In this document: positions 47,132-57,113 of the stretch, in pieces
Layout of the letters: each line of letters begins with the position of its first letter
Numbering within the stretch: the first letter of the stretch is position 1
Origin: Notolepis coatsorum
Lineage: Eukaryota > Chordata > Actinopteri > Aulopiformes > Paralepididae
Direction: 5' to 3'
Length of the DNA stretch: 64,000 nt
Assembly: GCA_963971535.1 (NCBI GenBank)
Contig: OZ020591.1
Coordinates: 15,450,123 to 15,514,122 of the forward strand
Notes under the pieces: generated by a model
The model's input: the letters and a program-made list of their open reading frames with translations, nothing else
Databases searched by the model: none
Told to the model about the DNA's origin: nothing
Program-made: the position numbers and the translations under genes

Positions 47132-50100
47132 ATGGCACCTGATTCCGATCAACAGATGCACAATGATCAGGATGTTCTCGATCCTTGTTTCAGGCCATTT
47201 ACTTCCAAGGGTTTAGTTTCCTTGACAGGGGATCCAAAAGATCAGTGTACAGTTCAGATCTTACGAGATACTGGAGCCTCACAATCCTTTATCCTCTCTG
47301 ATGTACTACCTCTGTCTGGGAAATCTTCCTGTGGTTCTAGTGTCCTAGTTCAAGGTATTGAGATGGGTTTCGTGCCAGCCCTGTTACACTGTATTCATGT
47401 ACAATCTGATTTGGTTACTGGTTTCTTTAAAATAGGGGTGAGACCTTCCTTTCCAGTTAAAGGCATTTCCTTTATCATGGGAAATGATTTAGCTGGAGGA
47501 CAGGTGAACGCTGTGCTGGAAGTGTTGGATCACCCAGACACAGATTCTCTGCCTGATGACTTGTCACAGAACTTCCCTGAAGTTTTTTCTGCAAGTGTTG
47601 TCACTCGGGCTCAATTGAAAAAGAGAGGTGATGAAATTAATTTGTCTGACTCTGTTTTTGCTTCAGCCTTTGTCAGGGAGGAGTTGCTGGCTCCAACTTC
47701 TGATACCGCTGACAAACCACAGACTCATAGTAAGGTACCCCCACAGACAACTGTAACTAGTTCCGACGCATTGAAGTTACCCGTTACTCGGGAAATGCTA
47801 ATTACTGCCCAGAAGGCTGACCCTTCTCTTGCCAAATGTTTCTCTTCTCTTGAAACAGAACAGAGGAGAGAGTTGCATTCTTATTTTGTGGATGAAGGAG
47901 TTTTGATGCGTACATGGAGGTCCCATGGTACTAGACTGGCAGAGCATGCACAATCGGAGATAGGGCTACCAGATCAGGTACCAGACTGGAGCACTGTTTA
48001 TCAGATTGTTGTCCCTGCAGTTTATCGTCAGCATGTACTGTTCTTGGCCCATGACCACCCTTGGTCTGGACACTTGGGAGTCACTAAAACATACAACAGA
48101 ATACTTCAACATTTCTTTTGGCCCGGTTTGAAGTCCGATGTAGCACAGTACTGTCGTACCTGTAGTACTTGTCAGATCACCGGAAAGCCAAACCAGGTAA
48201 TTCCACCTGCTCCCCTCTGTCCTATACCAGCGGTCGGTGAACCATTTGAACATGTCATAGTTGACTGTGTTGGTCCGTTGCCAAAGACCAAAGCCGGCAA
48301 TCAGTTTTTGTTGACAATAATGTGTACCGCCACCCGTTTCCCTGAGGCTATCCCTCTTCGCAGAATTACAGCGCCTGTAATAATTAAGGCTTTGACGAAG
48401 TTCTTCTCCACGTTTGGACTGCCTAAGGTAGTACAAACTGACCAAGGCACCAACTTCCTGTCTAGGTTATTTGAGCAAGTGTTACAGTCCCTGGGTATCC
48501 GACATATAGTGTCCAGTGCCTACCACCCTGAAACTCAGGGGGCTCTAGAACGTTGGCATCAGACCTTAAAGTCCATGCTGCGTAAATATTGCTTAGACAC
48601 AGAGAAAGATTGGGATGAGGGTGTCCCCCTTGTTCTATTTGCTGCGCGAGAGACCATACAGGAGTCTCTTGGTTTCAGTCCTGCTGAGCTCGTTTTCGGG
48701 CACACTGTTAGAGGGCCTCTGAAAGTTCTTAAAGAACGGTTCATGTCAAAGGGTGCCAGCACACCCACTAATGTTCTAGATTTTGTTAGCCAGTTTCGAG
48801 AGCGACTGCATCAGGCGTGCTCTCTCGCAAAAGAAGCGCTCTCTTCTTCCCAGAGAACTATGAAACGGCACTATGACGAGAAAGCTGTTTCTCGATCTTT
48901 CCAGCCAGGTGATAAGGTTCTAGTCCTGTTACCTATCCTTGGTTCTGCTCTTTCCGCTCGTTTTTCCGGACCGTATGCAATAGACAAGAAAGTAAGTGAT
49001 ACAGACTATGTAGTTCGCACCCCTGATCGTAAACGTCACTCTCGTGTTTGCCACATCAATATGCTTAAACCATATTTTTCCAGAGATAGTGTGCAGGTGA
49101 AGACCTCAGACCAGACAGCCGGACTGGCCGTCTCTGCTGTTGCCTCAACTCCAATAGTTCCGGACTCTCCTGACGTTAGTGGTGAGGATGTAGATGGCTT
49201 GGAGTTGCGCAATGCAGCCCATCAGGGTGCTAGATTGTCCAACACTGAGATGTTATTGAACCTGCCCACTCACTTAGCACACTTACCTGAGGAGCAGCGA
49301 GAGGACATCACAAATTTGATTCAGGCCTACATGGCTCTGTTTGGTGATGTTCCCTCCTGTACTTCTGTATTGGCCCATGATATTAATGTTAACAATGCTG
49401 TGCCTATTAAGCAACATGCATACCGTGTTAACATCACCAAGAGGGCCATGATGCAACAGGAGGTTGACTATTTGTTAAAACATGGTTTAGCCAAGCCAAG
49501 TTGCAGTCCCTGGAGTTCACCTTGCTTGTTAGCTCCCAAATCGGATGGAACTCCTAGATTTTGTACTGATTTCCGAAAGGTAAATGCTGTCACCGTGCCT
49601 GATTCCTTCCCACTGCCCCGCATGGAAGATTGTATTGACAACCTTGGATCTGCCACCTATGTTAGCAAACTAGATTTGTTAAAGGGTTACTGGCAGGTCC
49701 CTTTGACCCCCCGTGCCTCGGAAATCTCGGCGTTTGTTACTCCTGACAATTTTTTGCAATATACTGTAATGCCTTTTGGAATGCGTAATGCCCCGGCCAC
49801 TTTCCAGCGACTGGTGACCCTAGTCCTGGCTGGTGTTCCAAATTGTAATGCCTATCTCGATGACCTGGTTGTCTATTCGACCAACTGGTGTGACCACATG
49901 ACAACCTTACAAACTGTCTTTGACCGCTTAGCTGGAGCCTCCCTGACCCTTAACCTTGCCAAGTGTGAGTTCGGCAAGGCTACGGTTACCTATCTTGGTA
50001 AGCAGGTAGGACAAGGACAAGTGCGTCCGGTGGATGCAAAAATATCTGCAATCACAACTTTTCCATTGCCTACTACTAGGCGGGAATTGCGTAGATTCCT

Positions 50101-50655
50101 TGGGATGGCTGGGTATTACCGTGGTTTTTGCCGAAATTTTCTTCTGTCGTCACTTCTCTCACTAGCCTGTGTAGCCCGTCCAAACCATTCATTTGGACAG
50201 CTGATTGTCAAAATGCATTTGATGGTGTTAAAGCTCTCTTATGCAGTTCCCCTGTTCTCTCTGCTCCAGATTTCTCCCTGCCGTTCCAGCTGGAGGTGGA
50301 TGCCAGCGGGGTGGGAGCTGGAGGGGTGTTATTACAGGAAGATCACGATGGTGTCAGTCACCCGGTTTGTTATTTTTCCCAGAAATTTAACAAACATCAA
50401 CTAAACTATTCCACTATTGAAAAGGAGACTTTGGCTATGTTGTATGCGTTGCAACATTTTGAGGTGTATGTCGGTTCGAGCGTATTACCAGTGGTAGTAT
50501 ACACCGACCACAACCCATTGGTTTTTCTGTCGCGGATGTACAACCACAATCAGCGCCTCATGCGTTGGGCGCTCATAGTGCAAAATTATAACCTCAGCAT
50601 AAAGCATAAGAAGGGGTCTGAGAATGTGTTGGCGGATGCTCTATCTCGGAGTTAA
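47132..50655 (+). CDS. pol: Pol of the Gmr1-like element: PR-IN-RT-RH, one frame step
   Basis: It lies in the -1 frame relative to gag. The first 1090 codons (47132-50404) hold: aspartic protease motif LRDTGAS (residue 46); integrase HHCC finger (about 48050-48180, with CRTCSTCQI); integrase core with VDCVGPL, QTDQGTNF and a Glu in PETQGALERW; a GPY/F-type tail (RFSGPYAIDKKV); reverse transcriptase with LDLLKGYWQVPL and active-site YLDDL (49853-49867). After GFCRNF the reading frame is lost; the RNase H part (LEVDASGVGAGG, YTDHNPLVFL, ADALSR) continues in the -1 frame to 50655. Either a one-base loss in a T run or a -1 slip would explain this. Integrase ahead of RT is the Gmr1 signature. All catalytic residues I can check are present. 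Confidence 0.88.
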
Positions 50656-50846
50656 ATCTCTCGTGCGGTCGACTTGTTTGTTGACTGGTTCATTGTTGTA
50701 CCGACGGCTTATTTTTGTTTTTTTCATAGCTCTTTACTTTGGAGTACAAGTTATCTCGGAGATGGGGATCTCGTTGTTAAAGAAAAACATGTTTTGTTGG
50801 TGGTATGTGTTATGTGTCAAACATGTTTTTGTCTTATGTATGGGGG

Positions 50847-51586
50847 TGTTACATCCCAATGTATATATTCCCCAGTGTGTGTCTCCATGTGTGTGTGTTC
50901 TCCATTTTTGTTTCCTCCCTCCAGCCATTGTTCCCTCCACCATTGGTCCCTGCCAGGCCTGCCCTTCCATTATAGCAACACAGCACCGATTGGTGGATGG
51001 TTTTCCAGACTCCAACACTCAATCAACACCACCCAATCATGGATCACCCCACACCTGTTAAAACATGGCTTCTCACTTCAGTCACTCTCTCTCTCTGGCA
51101 TGAGGCTAGGCCTAGTGTGATTTTGTAACCTGTAACTTTGACAATATTGCATTTCGTTTATTGGCCTTTGGTGCTTAGTGGAAATTGCCTTGTGTGTGTA
51201 TGGCCACAGAGAGAGCATTGTTAGTTATAGTTTGTTTTTGTATATATTCTGCCTTTGTTTTATGTATCATTAATGTGTTTTTCTCTCTTTCTCAGGAAGC
51301 ACAGATGGGGTGAGCTGCCATTTCCTTTGGATATTGTTTTCTCCTGTTTTGGTTAGGTAAGAGTAGTTTAGGTAATGTAATTTCTTTTACCATAGATTAG
51401 ATTGGGTTTATTTGGAGTATAGTGGTGTTTGTTTGTTGTTTTGGCCTGGGCTCACCCTTGAGCTACATGTGCTTCCTTTGCATCTTTCAATAAATATCAT
51501 TGTTGTTTACAAACGTGGTCCATCTTTTCTGTCAACCAACTGTTATGTTACAGCCCTTTACCCTTAGACTCACAGGGGTCGTAACA
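50847..51586 (+). repeat. 3' LTR, 740 bp
   Basis: Preceded by the short purine tract ATGGGGG. Identical by eye to the 5' LTR except GTCGTAACA at the end. Confidence 0.95.
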
Positions 51587-51818
51587 GTCATACTCACCAA
51601 CATCACCAATGAGAGTCCGCGCTGTCAGGTGAAAAGAGGCTGCTGGCTGTCTCCTATGTCTCGGAGGAAGCATCTGATAGACTTCAGGGCTCCCTAGACC
51701 GACCAGTGGGGGGCACATGCGAGCAACGACCAGGAAGGGGAGGGGGGGAATTGGCATAACGACAAAAATTGGGATGGGAGAAAAAAAACACATAAAAAGT
51801 AGATAAAAAAAATTACAA

Positions 51819-52199
51819 AATAATGATGTATGATGAATATAATAATAATTTAAAGTATAAAACGTCTCTTAAAATCTAAAAGCAACCACAAGTAGTGCAG
51901 TTCATCACTTGAATAGGTATGTGACTGGCAAAGGACATTAATATTGTATACAGGGCACACAAAATCCAAACCTTAACAAGAAGTGTCTTCAAACAAACAT
52001 TTTTCTTTATTGGCCCATAATGGTAAATTGCAGAGACATAACTGTATATAAGACTAAATAAGTTACACTTCAAATTAGCAGTGCAAATCTGTTTAAATCT
52101 GTCATACAATCCTTTTTTATTGAGAAAGTGTTTAAATCATAATAGAACATAAACAACAAACTGTGCGCGCACACGTGTCACAGATCTACCATGTCTGCT
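51819..52199. other. no gene recognised
   Basis: AT-rich, with no frame or terminus identified. Confidence 0.4.
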
Positions 52200-52665
52200 G
52201 GCCACTTTTTCATATTTGTCTTCCTGGCCCTCTTAGAAGACAAAGACCATTTGGCTGCTACATGGCTCAAGTTGACTTACTCCAGCCTTCCTGATGCGGA
52301 TCAAGTCTTCAGCAGTGGAGGCTGCTGCTGTTCTTAATACCATTCTGGGCTGAAAATCCACGCTCTCACTGAGCGGAGGAGATCGGCATCACAAGCAGTA
52401 TTTCAGCCAAGTGCAGGAAGTTCTGACATACAAGTAACTAGGAGTAAAACGAAATTAATTTATTCTGTAGAGTACACACGACTTTGTAAATTCTGAAGAA
52501 TATTAAATATTCCCCACAAACCTCTGAACAATATGGCTCCTTGGTGAGCACTCTCTGCCACAGCCCTAGGTATGACTTGTCTGCGAAAGTGGTCATGATG
52601 AGGGACTTCAGCTGCTGCCATTCCTGAAGGACCTGCTCCGACTGGCATCCACCACTAGATGTCAA
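52200..52665 (-). pseudogene. hAT-derived gene fragment (ZNF862/KIAA-like C-terminus)
   Basis: Minus strand reads EILLVMPISSAQCERGFSAQ and NGIKNSS near 52410-52330, the dimerisation-region signature of the hAT-derived ZNF862-type proteins. An upstream piece with EQVLQEWQQLKSLI is at 52665-52500. Stops follow soon after (LHC then stop), so it is a relic. Confidence 0.55.
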
Positions 52666-53544
52666 TAGAGATACAGGGAGAGAGATTAGGGGAGAGAATG
52701 CTTGTTTTTTTTTCCGTAGCCGGAGTTTGCGAAGACGCTCTCTGATTGGCTAGCCCTCGTACAGCGAAGACCCTCTCTGATTGGTTTAGCTCCGAAGGGC
52801 TCTGGGATAGAAATGTCCGCCTTGTACATATATATTCTCTGCTTCGAAGTGGTTATGCTTTGGCCCTCTTTCGAAGTGGGTTATGCTTAGAGTTATGGTT
52901 AGGGTTAGGGCAACCCTAACCATAACTCTAAGCATAACCCACGTCGAAAGAGGGCCAAAGCATAACCACTTCGAACAGGGTTCGAATTATCACCTGAGAG
53001 CTATGGGGGCCCCCTGAATTTTATTTTTTTACTATTTTTTTTCCTGAAATTGTGGCTGTTTTCGAAGTCATATTTAGAGGAATATCTCATTAGGATTAGT
53101 CTAACTAAGTAATAATGACATCACACAACAGTCTAATCATTCTTAACCATCAATATTTGTTCATTTTCTTACTCACCTCTGATATATAATGCCATATTTA
53201 CTTATTTGCATTTTGCATCTGATAAAATACAACAATTTAATTTGAAAAATGAGACAAAATGTATGAACTTGAATTAACATTTATTTGTTTCTGCACTTAT
53301 AAATCAAAAACTAACAAAATAATCGAATGGAAAATAAATAGTTGTATGGCACAACAGCAGCATTTATCAGGATACAGTAAGTAACATTATCATCTGATAA
53401 TAAAATGAACATGAAATAAATACTTGTATAAATCAAAATAAATAATGTTATAAACAAATGTGCACAGGTAATCAAGAACTGAATGAAAAATAAATTAGAA
53501 GTAGCAGCATCTTCTTAGAACAACAAGAAGAAAAGTAACTACTG

Positions 53545-53655
53545 CAGCATGTCGCCGACATGCAGACTGGAAGAGCCGGGATTCAAACCACTGACCTCTT
53601 TTATCCAAAGCGAGTAGTGACGACTAGCACTACCTCCTGAGCTACAGCCGCCACA
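53545..53655 (-). mobile_element. tRNA-derived SINE, different family
   Basis: On the minus strand GGCGGCTGTAGCTCAGGAGG contains a good A box, and GGTTTGAATCCCGGC a good B box 50 bases later. The head is at the right. This family is not the one at 30722. Confidence 0.75.
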
Positions 53656-54156
53656 TCATGAGCAATGCTATCACTGTGCTCTGTGCAAGTATATTTTCTT
53701 CCTCAACTTCTTGCTCTGAGAGCTAGTCACAGTCCCATTCATCCACTGCTCTGCCAAATGGGCTCCAAATGATTTATTTAACAATGTCTTGACGTTTTTA
53801 CATGGAAGGCAGCCAATGCATCCCTCCTTGGCAAATAACCAGCTATATTTATTTTTCCAAAAGTTCCACTGACGCGGACCCCAGCATTGTGGTGGTTGAG
53901 TAGCAGCACAGTCCAGGTCTAGTGGTGGAGACTCGGGTCTGGCAGTGGCAGGCCGGCGGCGTCATTACTTTTACCAAGCGGTTTGTGCGTTTTGCTAATC
54001 TGATTGGCCACTGACGTTTCTGGTCATGTGACATGTGTGCCCAATCGTGTGACGGCAAGTTCTTTCGACGGTTAAGCTTAGGCGCTCTTTCGAAGTTGGT
54101 TAAGGTTAGAGTTTGTCTTAGAGCATGGCGATAGAACGCCAGCCCTGATTCCAAAC

Positions 54157-54655
54157 TCAAGTCAAGTCAAGAGTTTTAATTGTCACGGCATACAAGTATA
54201 CAATGAAATGCGGGTGGTCTTGCCCGCAACGACAACATATACAACATATAATAGAATCCAATAAAAAAACAACATTGTGCAATAAACAGGTAACAGGTAA
54301 CAGGTAACATGGTGTGACATCTCGGTATCTGTACATAGTTATTTACAGAGCATATAGGACATGCTAGGTAGCTTTGGTAGTGCAATACACTGTTCCTGTT
54401 ATTCTAATTTAAAGTGGCCTTTCCTTTTGGCCATAAGTGTGCGGCATGAGTGTGTGCCCGCTCATGTTAAAGTGTTAAGTGGCTGCTAGTGTGTGAGCGT
54501 GCACAGCGTGCGTGTCGTGTGTGTGTTCATGTGTGCTTGTGTGTGGATAGTTCAGTGTTCTGTGGCACTCAATGTTCATTGTTCAGGGCTCTGATGGCCT
54601 GGGGGAAGAAGCTGAGCCTAAGCCGCTCTGTCCTAGTAGCTGGGGTTCGCAGGCC
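54157..54655 (-). mobile_element. LINE 3' end with ORF2 C-terminus
   Basis: The 3' tail at the left is made of TCAAG repeats; TTTTAATTGTCACGGCATAC follows. At 54655-54590 the minus strand encodes TRTERLRLSFFPQAIRALN, the end of a CR1/L2-type ORF2, homologous to the LINE at 61630. Confidence 0.75.
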
Positions 54656-54707
54656 CTCTAACCTTAACCAACTGCGAAAGAGTCACCTAAGCTTAACCAG
54701 TGATAAA

Positions 54708-55064
54708 CTAGGCGTTAGGTCGTTTGCAGGCTGTTCGATGCGGAAATGGGCTAAGACACTGCTTGTCACGCAATTGGGCGCACATGTCACATGACCAGAA
54801 ACGTGCGTGGTCAATCAGATTCGCAAAACGCACAAACCGTTTGGTAAAAAATTTTACGCCAACCGGCGCGGTAACAATAACAGGTGCACTGCGCACAGGA
54901 GCAGCAGAGCTAACACTAGTACTAGCACTAGCAGTGTCAACTTCAGTGACAGTAGCGCTGCTAGCTGCTGCACTAACAGCGTCAGTCTTTGGCCTTTTTA
55001 TAAAACCAAAGCTGTCCAGCTTTGTACAGCCTTGCGGCGGGTTGAGCCTTTTTTTTGGCGGCAT
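54708..55064 (-). pseudogene. transposase N-terminal exon of the hAT at 52976
   Basis: From ATG 55064 the minus frame reads MPPKKRLNPPQG, a Ser/Ala/Thr-rich linker, then KRFVRFANLIDHARFWSCDM, then loses resemblance. It looks like the first exon of a ZMYM/hAT-type transposase. The part 54660-54850 occurs again inverted at 53960-54110. Confidence 0.45.
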
Positions 55065-55556
55065 GTGGCGTACTGTTTAGTGTTTATGTTTTCAGTTGCA
55101 GGACACGGACCGGCAGCCTTCTGTTTACAGCAGCTGCTTGCTGCTTCTTCTTCACTAGGTTGCAGTAGCGTTAAACTTATGGGCGACGCTCATGGGCGAC
55201 GCATAGCGGCTTGGAGGTGAAATGCAGCCTATTCCACAACATTAATTACTCAGTTCTTTTAAAAACTGAAAAGAAAAGATCTATTAACAATTTATTTAGG
55301 TAACATAAATAATACTAATTCGTACATAAAAAAAAAAAAAAAAAAACTATGGGGGCTCAGACTCTAGCTATGGGGGCTGAGCCCCCATTGGCCCCCTCAT
55401 AATTCGAACACTGACTTCGAAGCAGAGAATATATATGTACAAGGCGGACATTTCTATCCCAGAGCCCTTCGGAGCTAAACCAATCAGAGAGGGGCTTTGC
55501 TGTATGCGGGCTAGCCAATCAGAGAGCGTCTTCGCAAACTGCGGCTACGGGAAAAA

Positions 55557-56004
55557 GTCATGCAGAGAGAATAAGGTATGGGAAAAAATTTTAGACGTAA
55601 GAAATGTGTGAAACTTAAAACATTGAACATGTTATAGATTCATTAAAATTTGTGCTGTCAATAGATTAAACAAATCAAATAATTAATATCACAATTTTCT
55701 GTAATCAATCTAGATTAAAAATCGCATTTTTCTACTTAAGACCGAAGCTTGTAACGGATATTTACTTGAGTAAAATCATGGAAATAATGTAGAATCAACA
55801 CAAAGAAAGTATATTTAGATTCAAAGACTATTTTAATAGCTTTCTTTGAATACAGTGTCTCTCCTGTGAAATACAAATGTTCAACAAAACCATCAACATT
55901 GACTCAGCTTTAAAGACCTCTTTCTTATATCTGCAGCGCAAACAGATAACATAGTCCAGTATGTTAAAGTGCAGATTGGCTTAGAGGACGATAATGTCTT
56001 GTAT
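55557..56004. mobile_element. left part of a degraded hAT-like element
   Basis: GTGCTGTCAATAGATTAAAC near 55652 resembles the inverse of the end AACTTTCACAGCCCTAA near 60818. The LTR element at 56010-60588 would lie inside it. No duplication could be confirmed. Confidence 0.35.
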
Positions 56005-56009
56005 GAACT

Positions 56010-57113
56010 TGTTATGGTTTGACACCGACCCCAAACGCAACGACACCAGAGAGTAGGATTCAGAGTTGCCAAAAACAAGGGCTTGTTTATTAAGACTAAA
56101 TAAACAGCACAGACTTGGAAGAGTTCAAACAAAGACTGGAATACAAGCAAGGATGAATGTTGCTGCTCTGCAGCTTCTCCCGGGATGGTAGTCTGGGGAA
56201 GCAGACGCTGACGTCAGAGCCGCTCTGCAGACTTCTCTCGGCAGAATCTCCGAGGTGGTTGCGGGACCGAGAGAGAGAGAGGGAGCGAGTTAACTCAGGG
56301 TGCAGGTGGAACAGAGCAGGTGAACAGGAGAGGTGACTTGTACCCGAAAACAGAGTTATCCAAGTGACTGAATCTTCGGTGTAAATACACACTGTGAGTA
56401 ACGTTCCAAACACAATCCCAAGTGATAGATATCTTCGGTGCAAAATAAACACTGTGAGCGAAGTCCCAAAATACAAATCCAATGTGATAATATCTTCGGT
56501 GTGTAAACACACAGTGGGAGATGTTAGGCCAAAATATTATCCCAATGAAACAATCCAAAAAAGGCTAAACGCTGGGTGAGTGACTGTCTGATAAAAAGCT
56601 GGAAATCTTCAGTGTTATGAAAACACACGAAAACGGAATTGGATCAAAGACAGTCATAAAAAACTCACCCAGGCGTTGTGCGTAAAGAGCGTTGGAACAG
56701 AATGGAGCGAGCGCGTCGCCTCGGGGAAAGGGTGTCCAAGAGGAATGCTTCTTGAATATCCTGGAGGCAAAGCACAGGGAAACAACAGCAGGCAGCAGGA
56801 ACGGCGAATGCAACTGAAATATCAAAACGATCCAACAAAACTTGAATGGGGAAACGGGGTATAAATAATCAGGGAATGCTTAATTGACAAGCAGTGACAG
56901 CTGAGGGATGTGATTGACAAGCGTGTGGTTGGGGGAGCACCAATCAACAACGTCTATGGGAAGAAGCGTGTGAATAGGGGAATGCAATGATTAACAGAAA
57001 ACTAAAGGAAACAGAGTGAGTAGGCTTAAAGGAACAGAGCGGGTGGGAGAGCAGCGGACCAATCATCACAGTACTTCAAGAAGCCCGTGGTGGGGAAAGA
57101 ACCAAACCTTACA
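56010..57113 (-). repeat. LTR (3' LTR of the minus-strand element), 1104 bp
   Basis: TGTTATGGTTTGACACC at its left edge and ACCAAACCTTACA at its right, so TG...CA on both strands. Confidence 0.95.

Larger units (their letters stand above)
44886..51586 (+). mobile_element. Gmr1-like Ty3/gypsy LTR retrotransposon, young
   Basis: Two 740-bp LTRs enclose gag and pol. Target duplication GTCAT lies at 44881-44885 and 51587-51591. By eye the LTRs differ at one site (CATAACA or CGTAACA at the end), pointing to recent insertion. Domain order in pol is protease, integrase, reverse transcriptase, RNase H. This order is known for the Gmr1 group of gypsy elements in fish and other deuterostomes, and differs from normal gypsy order. 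The element is nearly intact except for a frame step at about 50134-50140. Confidence 0.92.
44783..51818 (+). mobile_element. tRNA-derived SINE, copy 4, split by LTR element
   Basis: The head at 44783-44885 has GGCGGCTGGGTGGCGCAGCG and a B box GGTATCGAATCC. The tail at 51592-51818 has GAGAGTCCGCGCTGTCAGGT and AAAAAGTAGATAAAAAA. The retrotransposon at 44886-51586 lies between, with GTCAT on both sides, so the SINE is older. Confidence 0.85.
52976..55413 (-). mobile_element. hAT element inside the foldback, perfect 8-bp duplication
   Basis: CAGGGTTCGAATTAT at the left and ATAATTCGAACACTG at the right are inverted with one mismatch. ACTTCGAA flanks both ends (52968-52975 and 55414-55421). Just inside each end lie copies of AGCTATGGGGGC. 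Inside are a SINE, a LINE end, and inverted copies of a transposase 5' region; no full transposase remains. Confidence 0.85.
52700..55556. mobile_element. palindromic foldback element, split by a hAT
   Basis: CCGTAGCCGGAGTTTGCGAA near 52696 and its inverse near 55555 are the outer ends. The next 140 bp of each arm (GCTCCGAAGGGCTCTGGGAT and so on) are also inverted. The centre (about 52912) is TTAGGGTTAGGG followed at once by CAACCCTAACC. Removing 52976-55413 plus one duplication leaves a roughly 410-bp near-perfect palindrome. Confidence 0.8.
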
